From CAIWHR01 sp963741355 (GTDB lineage Bacteria > Pseudomonadota > Gammaproteobacteria > Burkholderiales > Casimicrobiaceae), in the NCBI GenBank assembly GCA_963741355.1, contig CAVUIG010000002.1, positions 13,238-77,237 of the forward strand: DNA of 64,000 bases, read 5' to 3'. The notes below the pieces were generated by a model, which saw only the letters and a list, made by a program, of their open reading frames with translations, had not been told where the DNA came from and did not search any database. The position numbers and the translations under genes were made by a program. Shown here one piece after another: positions 27,482 to 36,109 of the stretch. Position 1 is the first letter of the stretch. Each line of letters begins with the position of its first letter.

Positions 27482-29485
27482 CTACCGCGTCAGCATCGCC
27501 TTCAGGCTCTTGAGGCGCGCGCTGCCCGCGGCCTTTTCGCGCGCCGCCTCGTCCGGCGGTAGCGCCGTGTCGGCCCAGCGCAGGTCCTCCTGCGCGAGCT
27601 CCGCCAGGAATCGCGACGGATGGCATTCGGAGACGCCGCCGGCACGCTTCCTGCGCCGGCAAAACGACAGGTGCAGGCTTCGTTGCGCGCGCGTCACCCC
27701 GACGTAGAACAGGCGCCGCTCCTCGTCGACGTTGCCGGCGGCGATCGTCTCGCGATGCGGCAGCAGCCCTTCCTCGACGCCGACGATGAACACGTGGGGA
27801 AACTCGAGGCCCTTTGCCGCGTGCAGCGTCGACAGGCGCACCGCATCGCGCTCGGCATCCTCCTGCCCTTCGAGCATGGTGATGAGCGCGATCGTCTGCG
27901 TGAGCTCGAGCAGGTTCCTGTTGTCGGCCTCGCCCTTGCGCGCAAGCCAGTCGACGAAGTCGCGCACGCTCTGCCAGCGTGCGTCGGCCTGCTTGCGCTC
28001 GCCCGACGCGGTCAGGTACTCGCGGTAGTCGATCGCCGCGACCAGCTCGTCGAGCAGCCGCCCCGCGGGCTCGCGCTCGGCGCGAAAGCGCAGCCCGTTG
28101 ATGAGCGCGCAGAACGATTCGAGGACCTCGCGCGGACGCGCCGGCAACGTGTTGCGCGCCTCGTCGCTGTGAACCGCCGCGAAGAGACACTCGCCGCGCG
28201 CCTCGCCGATCGCGGAGAGCCGCTCGAGCGAGGTCGCGCCCACGCCGCGCCTGGGTGTCGTCACCGCCCGGATGAACGCGCGGTCGTCGGCGTCGTTCGC
28301 GATGAGGCGCAGGTACGCGACGAGGTCGCGGATCTCGGCGCGGTCGAAATACGACTGCCCGCCGGAGATCTCGTAGGGCACGTTCTGCGCGCGCAGCTGC
28401 TGCTCGAACAGCTTCGCCTGGTGATTGCCGCGGTAGAGGATCGCGTAGTCGCCGTGGCGGCCGCGATGCTCGAACTTGTGCGCGGAGAGGCGCCGCACGA
28501 CCGATTCGGCCTCGGCCTCGTCGTCCTTCTCCGGCGTCACGCGGATCGTGTCGCCGGTCGGCAGCTCGCTCCAGAGCTTCTTGTCGAAGAGCTTGGCGTT
28601 GTTGGCGATCAGCGCATTGGCCGAGCGCAGGATGCGCACCGTCGAGCGGTAGTTCTGCTCGAGCTTGATCACCTTGAGATTCGGATAGTCGTTCGGCAGC
28701 TGCGCGAGGTTGTCGATCGTCGCGCCGCGCCAGCCGTAGATGGCCTGGTCGTCGTCGCCGACCGCGGTGAACGCGGCCTTCTCGCCGGTGAGGAGCCGCA
28801 GCAGCCTGTACTGCGACGGATTGGTGTCCTGGTATTCGTCGACGAGCAGATGCGCGCAGCGGTCGCGCCATTTCGCCGCCACCTCCGCGTCGCGCGACAG
28901 GAGCTCGATCGGCAACGCAATGAGATCGTCGAAATCGACCGCCTGGTAGGCGCGCAGCGTCTCGTCGTAGCGGGCGTAGGCGCGCGCGAATGCAAGCTCG
29001 TCGTCGCCATTCGCCTTCTTCACGGCCGACGCCGGCGTGACGCCCGCGCCCTTCCACTGGCTGATCGCGCGCAACGCCGCGCGCGCGCGGCCGAGATCCG
29101 TGGTCGGCAGGATCTCGGCGACGACGGGCTCGAGGTCGCCCGGATCGAGGATGGAGAAGCGTGGCGCGAGCCCGAGCGCGCGGGCGTCGCCGCGAACGAT
29201 CGCGAGGCCGAGCGCGTGAAAGGTCGAGATCGTCAGCGCCTGCGCCTGTTCGCCCCGCCCTTCGTCGGCGAGGAGGCGCGCGACGCGCTCGCGCATCTCG
29301 CGCGCCGCCTTGTTGGTGAACGTGATCGCCGCGATGCGCTTCGGGTCGTGGCCGCGCTCGATGAGATGCGCGATCTTCGCGGTGATGACGCGCGTCTTGC
29401 CGCTGCCCGCGCCCGCGAGCACGAGAAGGGGTCCGTCGACGTAACGCACCGCCTCGCGCTGCGCGGGATTGAGGGGAAGGGCCAT
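27482..29485 (-). CDS. rep: ATP-dependent DNA helicase Rep/UvrD superfamily
   Basis: A 667-residue superfamily 1A helicase. Walker A LLVLAGAGSGKTRVI, motif Ia AITFTNKAAREMRER, Walker B HLLVDEYQDTNPSQYRLL, motif III VGDDDQAIYGWRGA, motif IV KLEQNYRSTVRILRSAN, motif V LSTLHAAKGLEFPHVF and motif VI RRLFYVGVTRAQRSLHLSF are all intact. Its length (Rep about 673, UvrD about 720) and the absence of a long C-terminal tail favour Rep, which unwinds 3'-5' and helps replication restart. The start is ATG 29485. It is transcribed away from apaH. Confidence 0.92.
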   Translation of the reverse strand: MALPLNPAQREAVRYVDGPLLVLAGAGSGKTRVITAKIAHLIERGHDPKRIAAITFTNKAAREMRERVARLLADEGRGEQAQALTISTFHALGLAIVRGDARALGLAPRFSILDPGDLEPVVAEILPTTDLGRARAALRAISQWKGAGVTPASAVKKANGDDELAFARAYARYDETLRAYQAVDFDDLIALPIELLSRDAEVAAKWRDRCAHLLVDEYQDTNPSQYRLLRLLTGEKAAFTAVGDDDQAIYGWRGATIDNLAQLPNDYPNLKVIKLEQNYRSTVRILRSANALIANNAKLFDKKLWSELPTGDTIRVTPEKDDEAEAESVVRRLSAHKFEHRGRHGDYAILYRGNHQAKLFEQQLRAQNVPYEISGGQSYFDRAEIRDLVAYLRLIANDADDRAFIRAVTTPRRGVGATSLERLSAIGEARGECLFAAVHSDEARNTLPARPREVLESFCALINGLRFRAEREPAGRLLDELVAAIDYREYLTASGERKQADARWQSVRDFVDWLARKGEADNRNLLELTQTIALITMLEGQEDAERDAVRLSTLHAAKGLEFPHVFIVGVEEGLLPHRETIAAGNVDEERRLFYVGVTRAQRSLHLSFCRRRKRAGGVSECHPSRFLAELAQEDLRWADTALPPDEAAREKAAGSARLKSLKAMLTR

Positions 29486-29516
29486 CCGGACCGCCGCCCG
29501 CACGGCGGGCCGATGT

Positions 29517-29537
29517 TAGAATTCGTCGCGAATTCTA
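29517..29537. promoter_or_regulatory. Perfect inverted repeat TAGAATTC-N5-GAATTCTA between rep and apaH
   Basis: Eight-base arms with a GTCGC spacer in the 113-base divergent region. Each arm contains TAGAAT, a good -10 hexamer, one facing rep and one facing apaH, so the palindrome may be overlapping back-to-back promoters or an operator controlling both. Neither -10 has a recognisable -35. Confidence 0.4.
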
Positions 29538-29598
29538 GCAGGCCGTCGTGTCGCGCGCCGCGTCCGTCGCGCGGGTCGCAGCCTCGCGAAGCGCACCC

Positions 29599-30426
29599 AT
29601 GAGCCTCTACGCGATCGGCGACATCCAGGGCTGCCACGCCGAATTCTGCGCGTTGCTGGAGTTGATCGGCTTTTCGCCGCGCGAGGACAGGCTGTGGCTC
29701 GTCGGTGACCTCGTCAATCGCGGACCCGACTCGCTCGGCGTGCTGCGCGAGGTCATGGCGCTCGGCGACGCCGCGGTGACGGTGCTCGGCAATCACGACC
29801 TGCACCTGCTGACGGTCGCCGCCGGACATCAGCGGGCGCGCCGGAAGGACACGATCGGCCCGATCCTCGACGCACCGGATCGCGCCGATCTTATCGGGTG
29901 GCTGTGCGCGCGACGCCTGGTCGCGATCGAGGACGAGCGATTGATGGTGCATGCGGGCCTTCTGCCGCAATGGACGCCCGCCACCGCGCGCATGCTCTCG
30001 CGCGAGGTCGAGTCGATGCTGCGAAGCGAGCGGGCCGGCGAGTTTCTCTCGTGCCTCTACGGCGACGAGCCGCGGACATGGCGCGACGATCTCGAGGGAT
30101 TCGACCGGCTGCGCGTCGTCGTGAACGCGTTCACGCGGCTGCGTTTCTGCACCGCAGACGGCACGATGGAGTTCCGTGAGAAGCGCGGGCCGGGCAGCGC
30201 GCCGGAGGGCTACCTTCCATGGTTCTCGCATCCGCAGCGGGCGTCGGCCGGCGTGACCGTCGTGTGCGGGCACTGGTCGACGCTCGAGCTCAGGCTCGCG
30301 CCCAACCTGCTGATGCTCGACTCCGGATGCCTGTGGGGCGGCGCGCTCACCGCGATCAGGCTTCCCGATCGCCGTGTGTACCAGGTGCCGGGGACGTCGC
30401 CGCTGACGCCAAAACCGTTCGGATGA
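29599..30426 (+). CDS. apaH: Symmetrical bis(5'-nucleosyl)-tetraphosphatase
   Basis: A 275-residue metallophosphoesterase that hydrolyses Ap4A to two ADP and can decap Np4-capped RNA. Motifs: YAIGDIQGCHAEF, LVGDLVNRGPDSLGVLREV, VLGNHDLHLLTVAAG, MVHAGLLPQWTPATA and VVCGHWSTLELRL. Length and order match ApaH (about 270-280). The start is ATG 29599. Its last 71 bases overlap the end of the convergent acyltransferase gene. Confidence 0.95.
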   Translation: MSLYAIGDIQGCHAEFCALLELIGFSPREDRLWLVGDLVNRGPDSLGVLREVMALGDAAVTVLGNHDLHLLTVAAGHQRARRKDTIGPILDAPDRADLIGWLCARRLVAIEDERLMVHAGLLPQWTPATARMLSREVESMLRSERAGEFLSCLYGDEPRTWRDDLEGFDRLRVVVNAFTRLRFCTADGTMEFREKRGPGSAPEGYLPWFSHPQRASAGVTVVCGHWSTLELRLAPNLLMLDSGCLWGGALTAIRLPDRRVYQVPGTSPLTPKPFG

Positions 30427-31153
30427 CGTGCTCCGCGGCGCGCGAGAGCTCGCGCCGGTGGCGAAGCCGCGCCGGCAGCGGTGCCGCGACGTGCATCTCG
30501 ACGACCAGCGCCGATTCGCGGGTCAATCGCCAGAACGATTCCAGGATGCTCGTGTCGCCGACGTACGCGGCGGCGGCGGTGTGCAGGCCTTCGGGCGTGC
30601 GATAGCGAATGGCGACCGGCAGCACATGCCCCTCGGCGTCGACGATCGGCTGCAGCAGTGATCCGTGGAACGGCAGCAGCGTCGTCCCGTCGGTCGTCGT
30701 GCCTTCCGGAAAGATCGCCAGCACGTCGCCGCGCGCGAGCGCTTCGGCGGCCTGCCGATTGACGTCGTGCGTGTCGCGCCGGCGCGCGCGCTCGACGTAG
30801 AGCGTCCCCACACCGGTGATGAGCCACCCCAGGACCGGCCATCGCTTCAGCTCGGCCTTGGCGACGAAGCGCGCCGGCTGCACCGACAGCACCACGAAGA
30901 TGTCGAGCCACGAGATGTGATTGGCGACGATCAGCAGGTTGCCGCCGATGCCGTCGAGCGATTCACCATGCAGCCGCGCGTCGACCTTCAGCATGCGCAG
31001 CAGCCGGCGCGACCACTGCTTCGTCAGCGCATTGCGCCGATGCGATTCCACCAGCGGAAAGATCAGGACCGCCGTCGCGAGTCCCTCGGCGATGTGCGCC
31101 GCGACGCGAAGCGTTCGGGCGACACGCCAGGGAAGCGGCGTCGGCCGCGCCAT
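30356..31153 (-). CDS. plsC: 1-acyl-sn-glycerol-3-phosphate acyltransferase-like membrane enzyme
   Basis: A 265-residue PlsC-family acyltransferase. Block I NHISWLDIFVV (HX4D catalytic motif), block II region FVAKAELKRWPVLGWLI, block III IFPEGTTTDGTTLLPFHGSL and a final LPVAIRYRTPEG. One N-terminal hydrophobic segment (HIAEGLATAVLIFPLV) should anchor it in the inner membrane. It transfers an acyl chain to lysophosphatidic acid or a related lipid such as lyso-ornithine lipid; substrate not fixed by sequence. The C-terminal 71 bases overlap the 3' end of apaH in the opposite direction. Confidence 0.85.
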   Translation of the reverse strand: MARPTPLPWRVARTLRVAAHIAEGLATAVLIFPLVESHRRNALTKQWSRRLLRMLKVDARLHGESLDGIGGNLLIVANHISWLDIFVVLSVQPARFVAKAELKRWPVLGWLITGVGTLYVERARRRDTHDVNRQAAEALARGDVLAIFPEGTTTDGTTLLPFHGSLLQPIVDAEGHVLPVAIRYRTPEGLHTAAAAYVGDTSILESFWRLTRESALVVEMHVAAPLPARLRHRRELSRAAEHVIRTVLASAATSPAPGTHGDREA

Positions 31154-31235
31154 CCCGGCAGCGCTCAGGACGGCGCCGCGCGCGCGAAGCGGCGCGGCCC
31201 GGCGCGCACCCCTGCGCCGCGACACACATCGCGCG

Positions 31236-32180
31236 CTACCACGGATACTCGCCGAAGTGCAGGTGATAGCGCGATGCGATCGCATCGCGGTCGGCGGCAT
31301 GGTTCTGCCCGCCGCGGCTGCCGATCTTGATGGCGCCGAGCGTCGCGGCGAGGCGCCCGGTGCGCTCCCAGTCCCAGCGCTGCGCGATTCCGTAGAGCAG
31401 TCCCGCGCGATACGCGTCGCCGCATCCGGTCGGATCGACCAGCGCCGTCGCCGGGAGCGCCGGTATCTCGATCGTGGCTCCGCCCGCATGAATGCGCGAC
31501 CCGTCGGCGCCCAGCGTCTCGATCACCGCCTCGACCCGCCGCGCGATCTCCTGCAGCGAGAGCCCGGTGCGATCGCAGAGGAGCCGCGCCTCGTAGTCGT
31601 TGACGGCGAGAAAGCTCGCCGCGTCGATCATCTCGATCAGCTCCTCTCCCGAGAACAGCGGCAGGCCCTGACCGGGATCGAACACGAACGGGATGCCCGC
31701 CGCGGCGAACTGGTCGACGTGCGCGCGCATGCCGGCGCGGCCGTCCGGCGCGACGATGCCGAGCGCGATGTCGTCGACGTCGCCGACGCGGGTCTGATGC
31801 GATTCATTCATCGCGCCCGGGTGAAACGCCGTGATCTGGTTGTCGTCGAGGTCGGTGATGATGAACGCCTGCGCGGTGAACGTGCCCGGGACCGTGCGCA
31901 CGCCGTCGCGGGCGATCTTCAGCGCCGCGAGGCGCTCGCGATACGGCGCGCCGTCGTCGCCGAGCGTCGCCATGATCACCGGCTCGCCGCCGAGCGCCTT
32001 CAGGCTGTAGGCGATGTTGCCGGCGCATCCGCCCCATTCGCGCCGCATCTCGGTGATCTGGAACGACACCGACAGCACGTGCGTCTCGCCGGGCAGGATG
32101 TGGCGCCCGAAGCGATCCGGGAACACCATGATGGTGTCGTAGGCGAGCGAGCCGCAGATCAGCGTGCGCGTGGAAGTCAT
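31236..32180 (-). CDS. PfkB-family carbohydrate/nucleoside kinase
   Basis: A 314-residue ribokinase-like enzyme. The N-terminus RTLICGSLAYDTIMVFPDRF, the glycine pair in EWGGCAGNIAYSLKALGG and the C-terminal anion hole plus catalytic Asp in LVDPTGCGDAYRAGLLYG are intact. Substrate recognition resembles adenosine kinase-like members (MNESHQTR, VNDYEARLL), and many betaproteobacterial annotations call it adenosine kinase; ribokinase-type sugars remain possible. Single gene between plsC (82 bases) and the response regulator (85 bases). Confidence 0.85.
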   Translation of the reverse strand: MTSTRTLICGSLAYDTIMVFPDRFGRHILPGETHVLSVSFQITEMRREWGGCAGNIAYSLKALGGEPVIMATLGDDGAPYRERLAALKIARDGVRTVPGTFTAQAFIITDLDDNQITAFHPGAMNESHQTRVGDVDDIALGIVAPDGRAGMRAHVDQFAAAGIPFVFDPGQGLPLFSGEELIEMIDAASFLAVNDYEARLLCDRTGLSLQEIARRVEAVIETLGADGSRIHAGGATIEIPALPATALVDPTGCGDAYRAGLLYGIAQRWDWERTGRLAATLGAIKIGSRGGQNHAADRDAIASRYHLHFGEYPW

Positions 32181-32265
32181 CGGAGCATTCGTGCCGGAGG
32201 ACGGGAACAGCGCGCGAGTTTAGCAGGCGGGCGCCGGCCGCCTCCGCAACGCCAACGCGCGCCGG

Positions 32266-33051
32266 CTACTTCGCGACGCTTGCGAGGTACGGGTCGCGCC
32301 CGATCTCGCGCACGATGAACTGCTGGCGGCGCGACACGGGAAGCGTTTCGCCCATCCCCTTCAGCAGCACTTCCCAGTGCGCGTCGCCGTCATCGCTCAC
32401 GCAGCGCTCGAAGCCGCGGATGAACTCCCGCGACACGAGGCAATTCCGATGCACGCGGACGAAACGCTGGCCGAACTCCTGCTCCAGCCGCGTCAGCGAT
32501 TCCTCGAGGAGGTACTCGCGGTCCGGCGTGCGGATCGTGATGTACTTGAGCTCGGCCTTGAGATAGACGATCTCGTCGACCGGCACCAGCACGACGCGCG
32601 AGCGCTCGGTCACCGACAGGAACCGCCGCGCCGAGGCCGGCAGCTCGTCCAGCTTCGAGAAGGACACCGGCTTCAGCCGGGGCACCTTCTGCAATGCCGC
32701 GAGGAGGCGCTGCATGCGCACCGGCTTCATCAGATAGTCGACCGCGCTGACGTCGAACGCCTGCACGGCGTGCTCGTTGAACGCCGTCGTGAAGATCACG
32801 ACCGGCGGCTGCGCGAGCTTCAGCAGGTGGCGCGCGAGCTCGATGCCGTCCATGCACGGCATGTGGATGTCGGTCAGCACGAGGTCGGCGGTCGCCGCCT
32901 GCAGGAGGTCGATCGCCTCCTGCCCGCTCGACGCCTCGCCGACCACGGCAAGCGGCAGCGCGCCCGCGCAATCGTCGAGGAGGTCGCGCAGGCGCCGGCG
33001 AGCCGGCGCCTCGTCGTCGACGATCAATACGCGAAGCGGAGGCTCAGCCAT
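32266..33051 (-). CDS. LytTR-family response regulator, AlgR-like
   Basis: A 261-residue two-component regulator. The receiver domain has the acidic pair in LRVLIVDDEAPARRRL, the phosphoacceptor Asp in DLVLTDIHMPCMDGIELA and the switch Thr/Lys in FTTAFNEHAV and YLMKPVRM. The C-terminal LytTR DNA-binding domain covers about residues 145-255 (VPVDEIVYLKAELKYITIRT, FVRVHRNCLVSREFIRGFER). It overlaps the end of the sensor kinase gene by 8 bases, so the pair is co-translated. Its targets are unknown. Confidence 0.92.
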   Translation of the reverse strand: MAEPPLRVLIVDDEAPARRRLRDLLDDCAGALPLAVVGEASSGQEAIDLLQAATADLVLTDIHMPCMDGIELARHLLKLAQPPVVIFTTAFNEHAVQAFDVSAVDYLMKPVRMQRLLAALQKVPRLKPVSFSKLDELPASARRFLSVTERSRVVLVPVDEIVYLKAELKYITIRTPDREYLLEESLTRLEQEFGQRFVRVHRNCLVSREFIRGFERCVSDDGDAHWEVLLKGMGETLPVSRRQQFIVREIGRDPYLASVAK

Positions 33052-34168
33052 GGGCCATTCCCCGCTTCATCGGCGCTTGCGGATCGTCTGCCGGCGCGGC
33101 GCGCGCGTCGCGGCTGCGCGGGCGTGCGGCCTCGCTGCGCGCCACCGGAGTCTTCTGAGTGCGGTAAGGCATGCGCAGATGCACCTCGTAGGCATCCGCC
33201 TTGACCCGCGATTCCAGCGCCGCCTCGGCGTCGAAGTGCAGCGCGAGCCGCTCGCGGACGTTGGCGAGCGCCATCTTGTTGCCGGAGTGGTGCCCTCCAC
33301 CGCTGACGCGATACGGATTGCGCAGGATCGCGTGCACGTCCCCGCCCTTGTAGAAGATGTTGATCGAGACCACGCCGGGGGCGGTCAACGGCTCGATGCC
33401 GTGGTAGACGGCGTTCTCGAGCAGGGGCTGCAGGATCAGCGGCGGCACCAGCGCATCGGCCGGCATGTTGTTGGTGTGCCATTCGACGACGAGACGATCG
33501 CCAAGACGAAGCTTTTCCAGCGCGAGGTATTGCCGGCACAGCAGGACCTCGTCGGCGAGCGGTGCGAGATCGCGGTTGTCGCGCATCAGGACGCGGAACA
33601 GATCGGCCATGTCCTCGAGCGAGGATTCGGCGCGCTTCGGGTCGGCGCGGACGAGCGAGAGCACGGCGTTGATGCTGTTGAACAGGAAATGCGGACGGAT
33701 CCGCGCCTGCAGCGCCTGCAGGCGCGCCTCGGTGATCGCCGGGGACAGCGCCTTGGCGCGCAGCCGGAAGTACCCGAGCAGCGCGCCGGCGGTCATCAGC
33801 CCGAACAGCACATGGCGCAACAGGCCGCCACCCGGCTGCGGCGGCTCGCCGCGGCTGACCAGCGTGTAGACGCCCACGCCCGTCAGCACGGTGATGCCGA
33901 GGATCACCGCCGCGCCCTGCGAATACGGCCGGCGCGCGAGCCAGGGCTGCATCGCGTAGAGCGCCGCCAGCATCAGCAGCAGGTGCGGCTCGGCGGCGCC
34001 GACCATGTCGGTCCAGGCGACCGGCCACGTCGCCCAGTTGGGATCGCGCAGCAGCGCGGCGACGGCGACGAGGCCGTTCACGGCGACGAGAATGCGCAGG
34101 ATCGTTCCCAGATTGCGGAAGTCCGGCAGCGCTGGAGAAACCCCGTTTTGTCTTATAATTGACCGCAT
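33044..34168 (-). CDS. LytS/AlgZ-type sensor histidine kinase
   Basis: About 374 residues with four hydrophobic segments in the N-terminal 130 (TILRILVAVNGLVAVAALL, LLLMLAALYAM, GAAVILGITVLTGVGVYTLV, HVLFGLMTAGALLGYF). The His_kinase domain has the phosphoacceptor in ALQARIRPHFLFNSINAVLS and the ATP-binding asparagine in LILQPLLENAVYHGIEP. There is no periplasmic sensor domain, so it probably senses within or at the membrane. The basic, disordered C-terminal tail (about 40 residues) is unusual. ATG 34168 is used; another lies at 34186. It is divergent from argH, with a perfect TATAAT at 34154-34159 on the plus strand. Confidence 0.9.
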   Translation of the reverse strand: MRSIIRQNGVSPALPDFRNLGTILRILVAVNGLVAVAALLRDPNWATWPVAWTDMVGAAEPHLLLMLAALYAMQPWLARRPYSQGAAVILGITVLTGVGVYTLVSRGEPPQPGGGLLRHVLFGLMTAGALLGYFRLRAKALSPAITEARLQALQARIRPHFLFNSINAVLSLVRADPKRAESSLEDMADLFRVLMRDNRDLAPLADEVLLCRQYLALEKLRLGDRLVVEWHTNNMPADALVPPLILQPLLENAVYHGIEPLTAPGVVSINIFYKGGDVHAILRNPYRVSGGGHHSGNKMALANVRERLALHFDAEAALESRVKADAYEVHLRMPYRTQKTPVARSEAARPRSRDARAAPADDPQAPMKRGMAHG

Positions 34169-34357
34169 AACGCGTCTTGCATGCAAGCTTCGTGCCGGAT
34201 TTTCGCACGGCGGGTCGCCGTATTCGCCGAGGCAGCGGCGTTATTTTCGGCAGCCGCCGGGGGCGGCGCAAGCGGGGGAGATTTTCCGACGTTTTCCTCC
34301 CGGCCGGCGGTCCGGATTCCGCTGTGACGGCATCGTTTTCAAGGTCGAGAAGATCCC

Positions 34358-35770
34358 ATGGCGCAACCCGGAAAGCCGCACGACGCCTCGGCGCAGGGCT
34401 GGTCCGGCCGCTTCGGCGAGCCCGTCGCCGAGGCCGTCAAGCGCTTCACCGCGTCCGTGGATTTCGACCGCCGGCTGGCCGAGGCCGACGTCGCCGGCTC
34501 GCTGGCGCACGCCCGGATGCTCGCTGCCGTGGGGGTGCTCTCCGCGGCCGACCTTGCCGCCATCGAGGGCGGCATGGCGACGATCCGCGGCGAAATTGAA
34601 CGCGGCGCGTTCATCTGGTCGCGCGATTTCGAGGACGTCCACCTCAACATCGAGAAGCGGCTGATCGCCCTTGCCGGCGACGCGGGCAAGCGGCTCCACA
34701 CGGCGCGTTCCCGCAACGACCAGGTCGCGACGGACCTGCGCCTGTGGCTGCGCGACGCGATCGACCAGCTGTCCGGGCGACTCACCGCGCTCCGCGCCGC
34801 ATTCATCGATCTCGCGGAGCGGCACGCGGAAACCGTCATGCCCGGCTTCACGCACCTGCAGATCGCACAGCCCGTCACGCTGGGCCACCATCTGCTCGCC
34901 TACGAGGCGATGTTCGCGCGCGACGCCGCGCGCCTTTCCGACTGCCGGCGCCGCGTCAACCTGCTGCCGCTCGGAAGCGCCGCGCTCGCCGGCACCGGCT
35001 ACCCGATCGACCGCGCGCAGGTGGCGCGCGCGCTCGGCTTCGACGGCATCTGCGCGAATTCGCTCGATGCGGTGTCGGATCGCGATTTCGCCATCGAATT
35101 CGCCGCGGCGGCGGCGCTCGCGATGGTGCACCTGTCGCGCTTCGCCGAGGAACTGATCCTGTGGTGCTCGCCGGGATTCCGCTTCGTCACGCTGGCCGAC
35201 CGGTTCTGCACGGGCTCGTCGATCATGCCGCAGAAGAAGAACCCCGACGTTCCCGAGCTCGTGCGCGGCAAGACCGGCCGCGTCGTCGGCGCGCTGACCG
35301 GCCTCCTCGTGCTGATGAAGGGACAGCCGCTCGCGTACAACAAGGACAACCAGGAAGACAAGGAGCCGCTGTTCGACATCGTCGACACGCTGGCCGACTC
35401 GGTCGCGCTCACGACCGACCTCGTCGCGTCCGGCATCGCGGTCGACGCGGCGAGGATGCGCGCGATGGCGCGGGAGGGCTTCGCAACGGCGACCGACCTC
35501 GCCGATTACCTCGTGCGCAAGGGCATGCCGTTCCGCGACGCGCACGAGGCGGTCGCGCGCGCCGTGCGGCACGCCGAAGCCAAGGGGGTGGACCTCGCCG
35601 AGCTTGCGCTCGCGGACCTCAAGTCGTTCGCCGAAGAGATCGACAACGACGTGTTCGCGGTGCTGACACTGGACGGCTCGGTCGCCTCGCGCAATCATCC
35701 CGGCGGCACGGCACCGGCGCAGGTCCGTGCGGCGGCCGCCGCGGCGCGCGCGGCGCTGCCGAAGCGCTAG
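34358..35770 (+). CDS. argH: Argininosuccinate lyase
   Basis: A 470-residue fumarase/aspartase superfamily enzyme making arginine and fumarate from argininosuccinate, the last step of arginine synthesis. Motifs: WSGRFGEPVAEAVKRFTASV, DVHLNIEKRL, the HTARSRNDQVATDLRLWLRD block, FTHLQIAQPVTLGHHLLAYE with the catalytic-region His, and the signature GSSIMPQKKNPDVPELVRGK with the catalytic serine. Full length and unbroken. argC lies 4 kb away on the same strand. Confidence 0.97.
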   Translation: MAQPGKPHDASAQGWSGRFGEPVAEAVKRFTASVDFDRRLAEADVAGSLAHARMLAAVGVLSAADLAAIEGGMATIRGEIERGAFIWSRDFEDVHLNIEKRLIALAGDAGKRLHTARSRNDQVATDLRLWLRDAIDQLSGRLTALRAAFIDLAERHAETVMPGFTHLQIAQPVTLGHHLLAYEAMFARDAARLSDCRRRVNLLPLGSAALAGTGYPIDRAQVARALGFDGICANSLDAVSDRDFAIEFAAAAALAMVHLSRFAEELILWCSPGFRFVTLADRFCTGSSIMPQKKNPDVPELVRGKTGRVVGALTGLLVLMKGQPLAYNKDNQEDKEPLFDIVDTLADSVALTTDLVASGIAVDAARMRAMAREGFATATDLADYLVRKGMPFRDAHEAVARAVRHAEAKGVDLAELALADLKSFAEEIDNDVFAVLTLDGSVASRNHPGGTAPAQVRAAAAAARAALPKR

Positions 35771-35800
35771 TCCCACGTTGCGAGAACACGTGCTCCGGCG

Positions 35801-36109
35801 ATGATCTCGGCGCAGGACTCCCTGGGGCTTCTGGCGGGATCGCTCACGACGATCGCGTTCATTCCGCAGATCGTGCGCATCGTGCGGACGCGCTCGGCGC
35901 ACGACATCTCGTGGTGGATGTTCGGGATCTTCTGCACCGGCATCGCACTGTGGCTCTGGTACGGCATCCGCCTCGACGCGCTGCCGCTGATCCTCGCCAA
36001 CGTCGTCACGCTGGCGTTGGCACTCGCGATCCTGTTCCTCAAGTGGCGCTACGGCCGCGACCCGCCGGCGGCGCCGCGCATTGCACCGAAACTCGAAGGG
36101 GACTGCTGA
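35801..36109 (+). CDS. SemiSWEET/PQ-loop small transporter
   Basis: A 102-residue three-helix membrane protein. The PQ-loop motif is in TTIAFIPQIVRIVRTRSAHD, followed by ISWWMFGIFCTGIALWLWYG and ANVVTLALALAILFLKW. Bacterial SemiSWEETs dimerise to make a six-helix channel that moves sugars down their gradient. The start is 30 bases after argH, and its stop shares a base with the ATG of the next gene (TGATG), so the three are probably one transcript. Confidence 0.9.
   Translation: MISAQDSLGLLAGSLTTIAFIPQIVRIVRTRSAHDISWWMFGIFCTGIALWLWYGIRLDALPLILANVVTLALALAILFLKWRYGRDPPAAPRIAPKLEGDC

Noticed and set aside
27620..29602. A 660-codon open frame on the plus strand
   Set aside because: Exact antisense of the rep helicase gene, whose motifs are complete on the minus strand.
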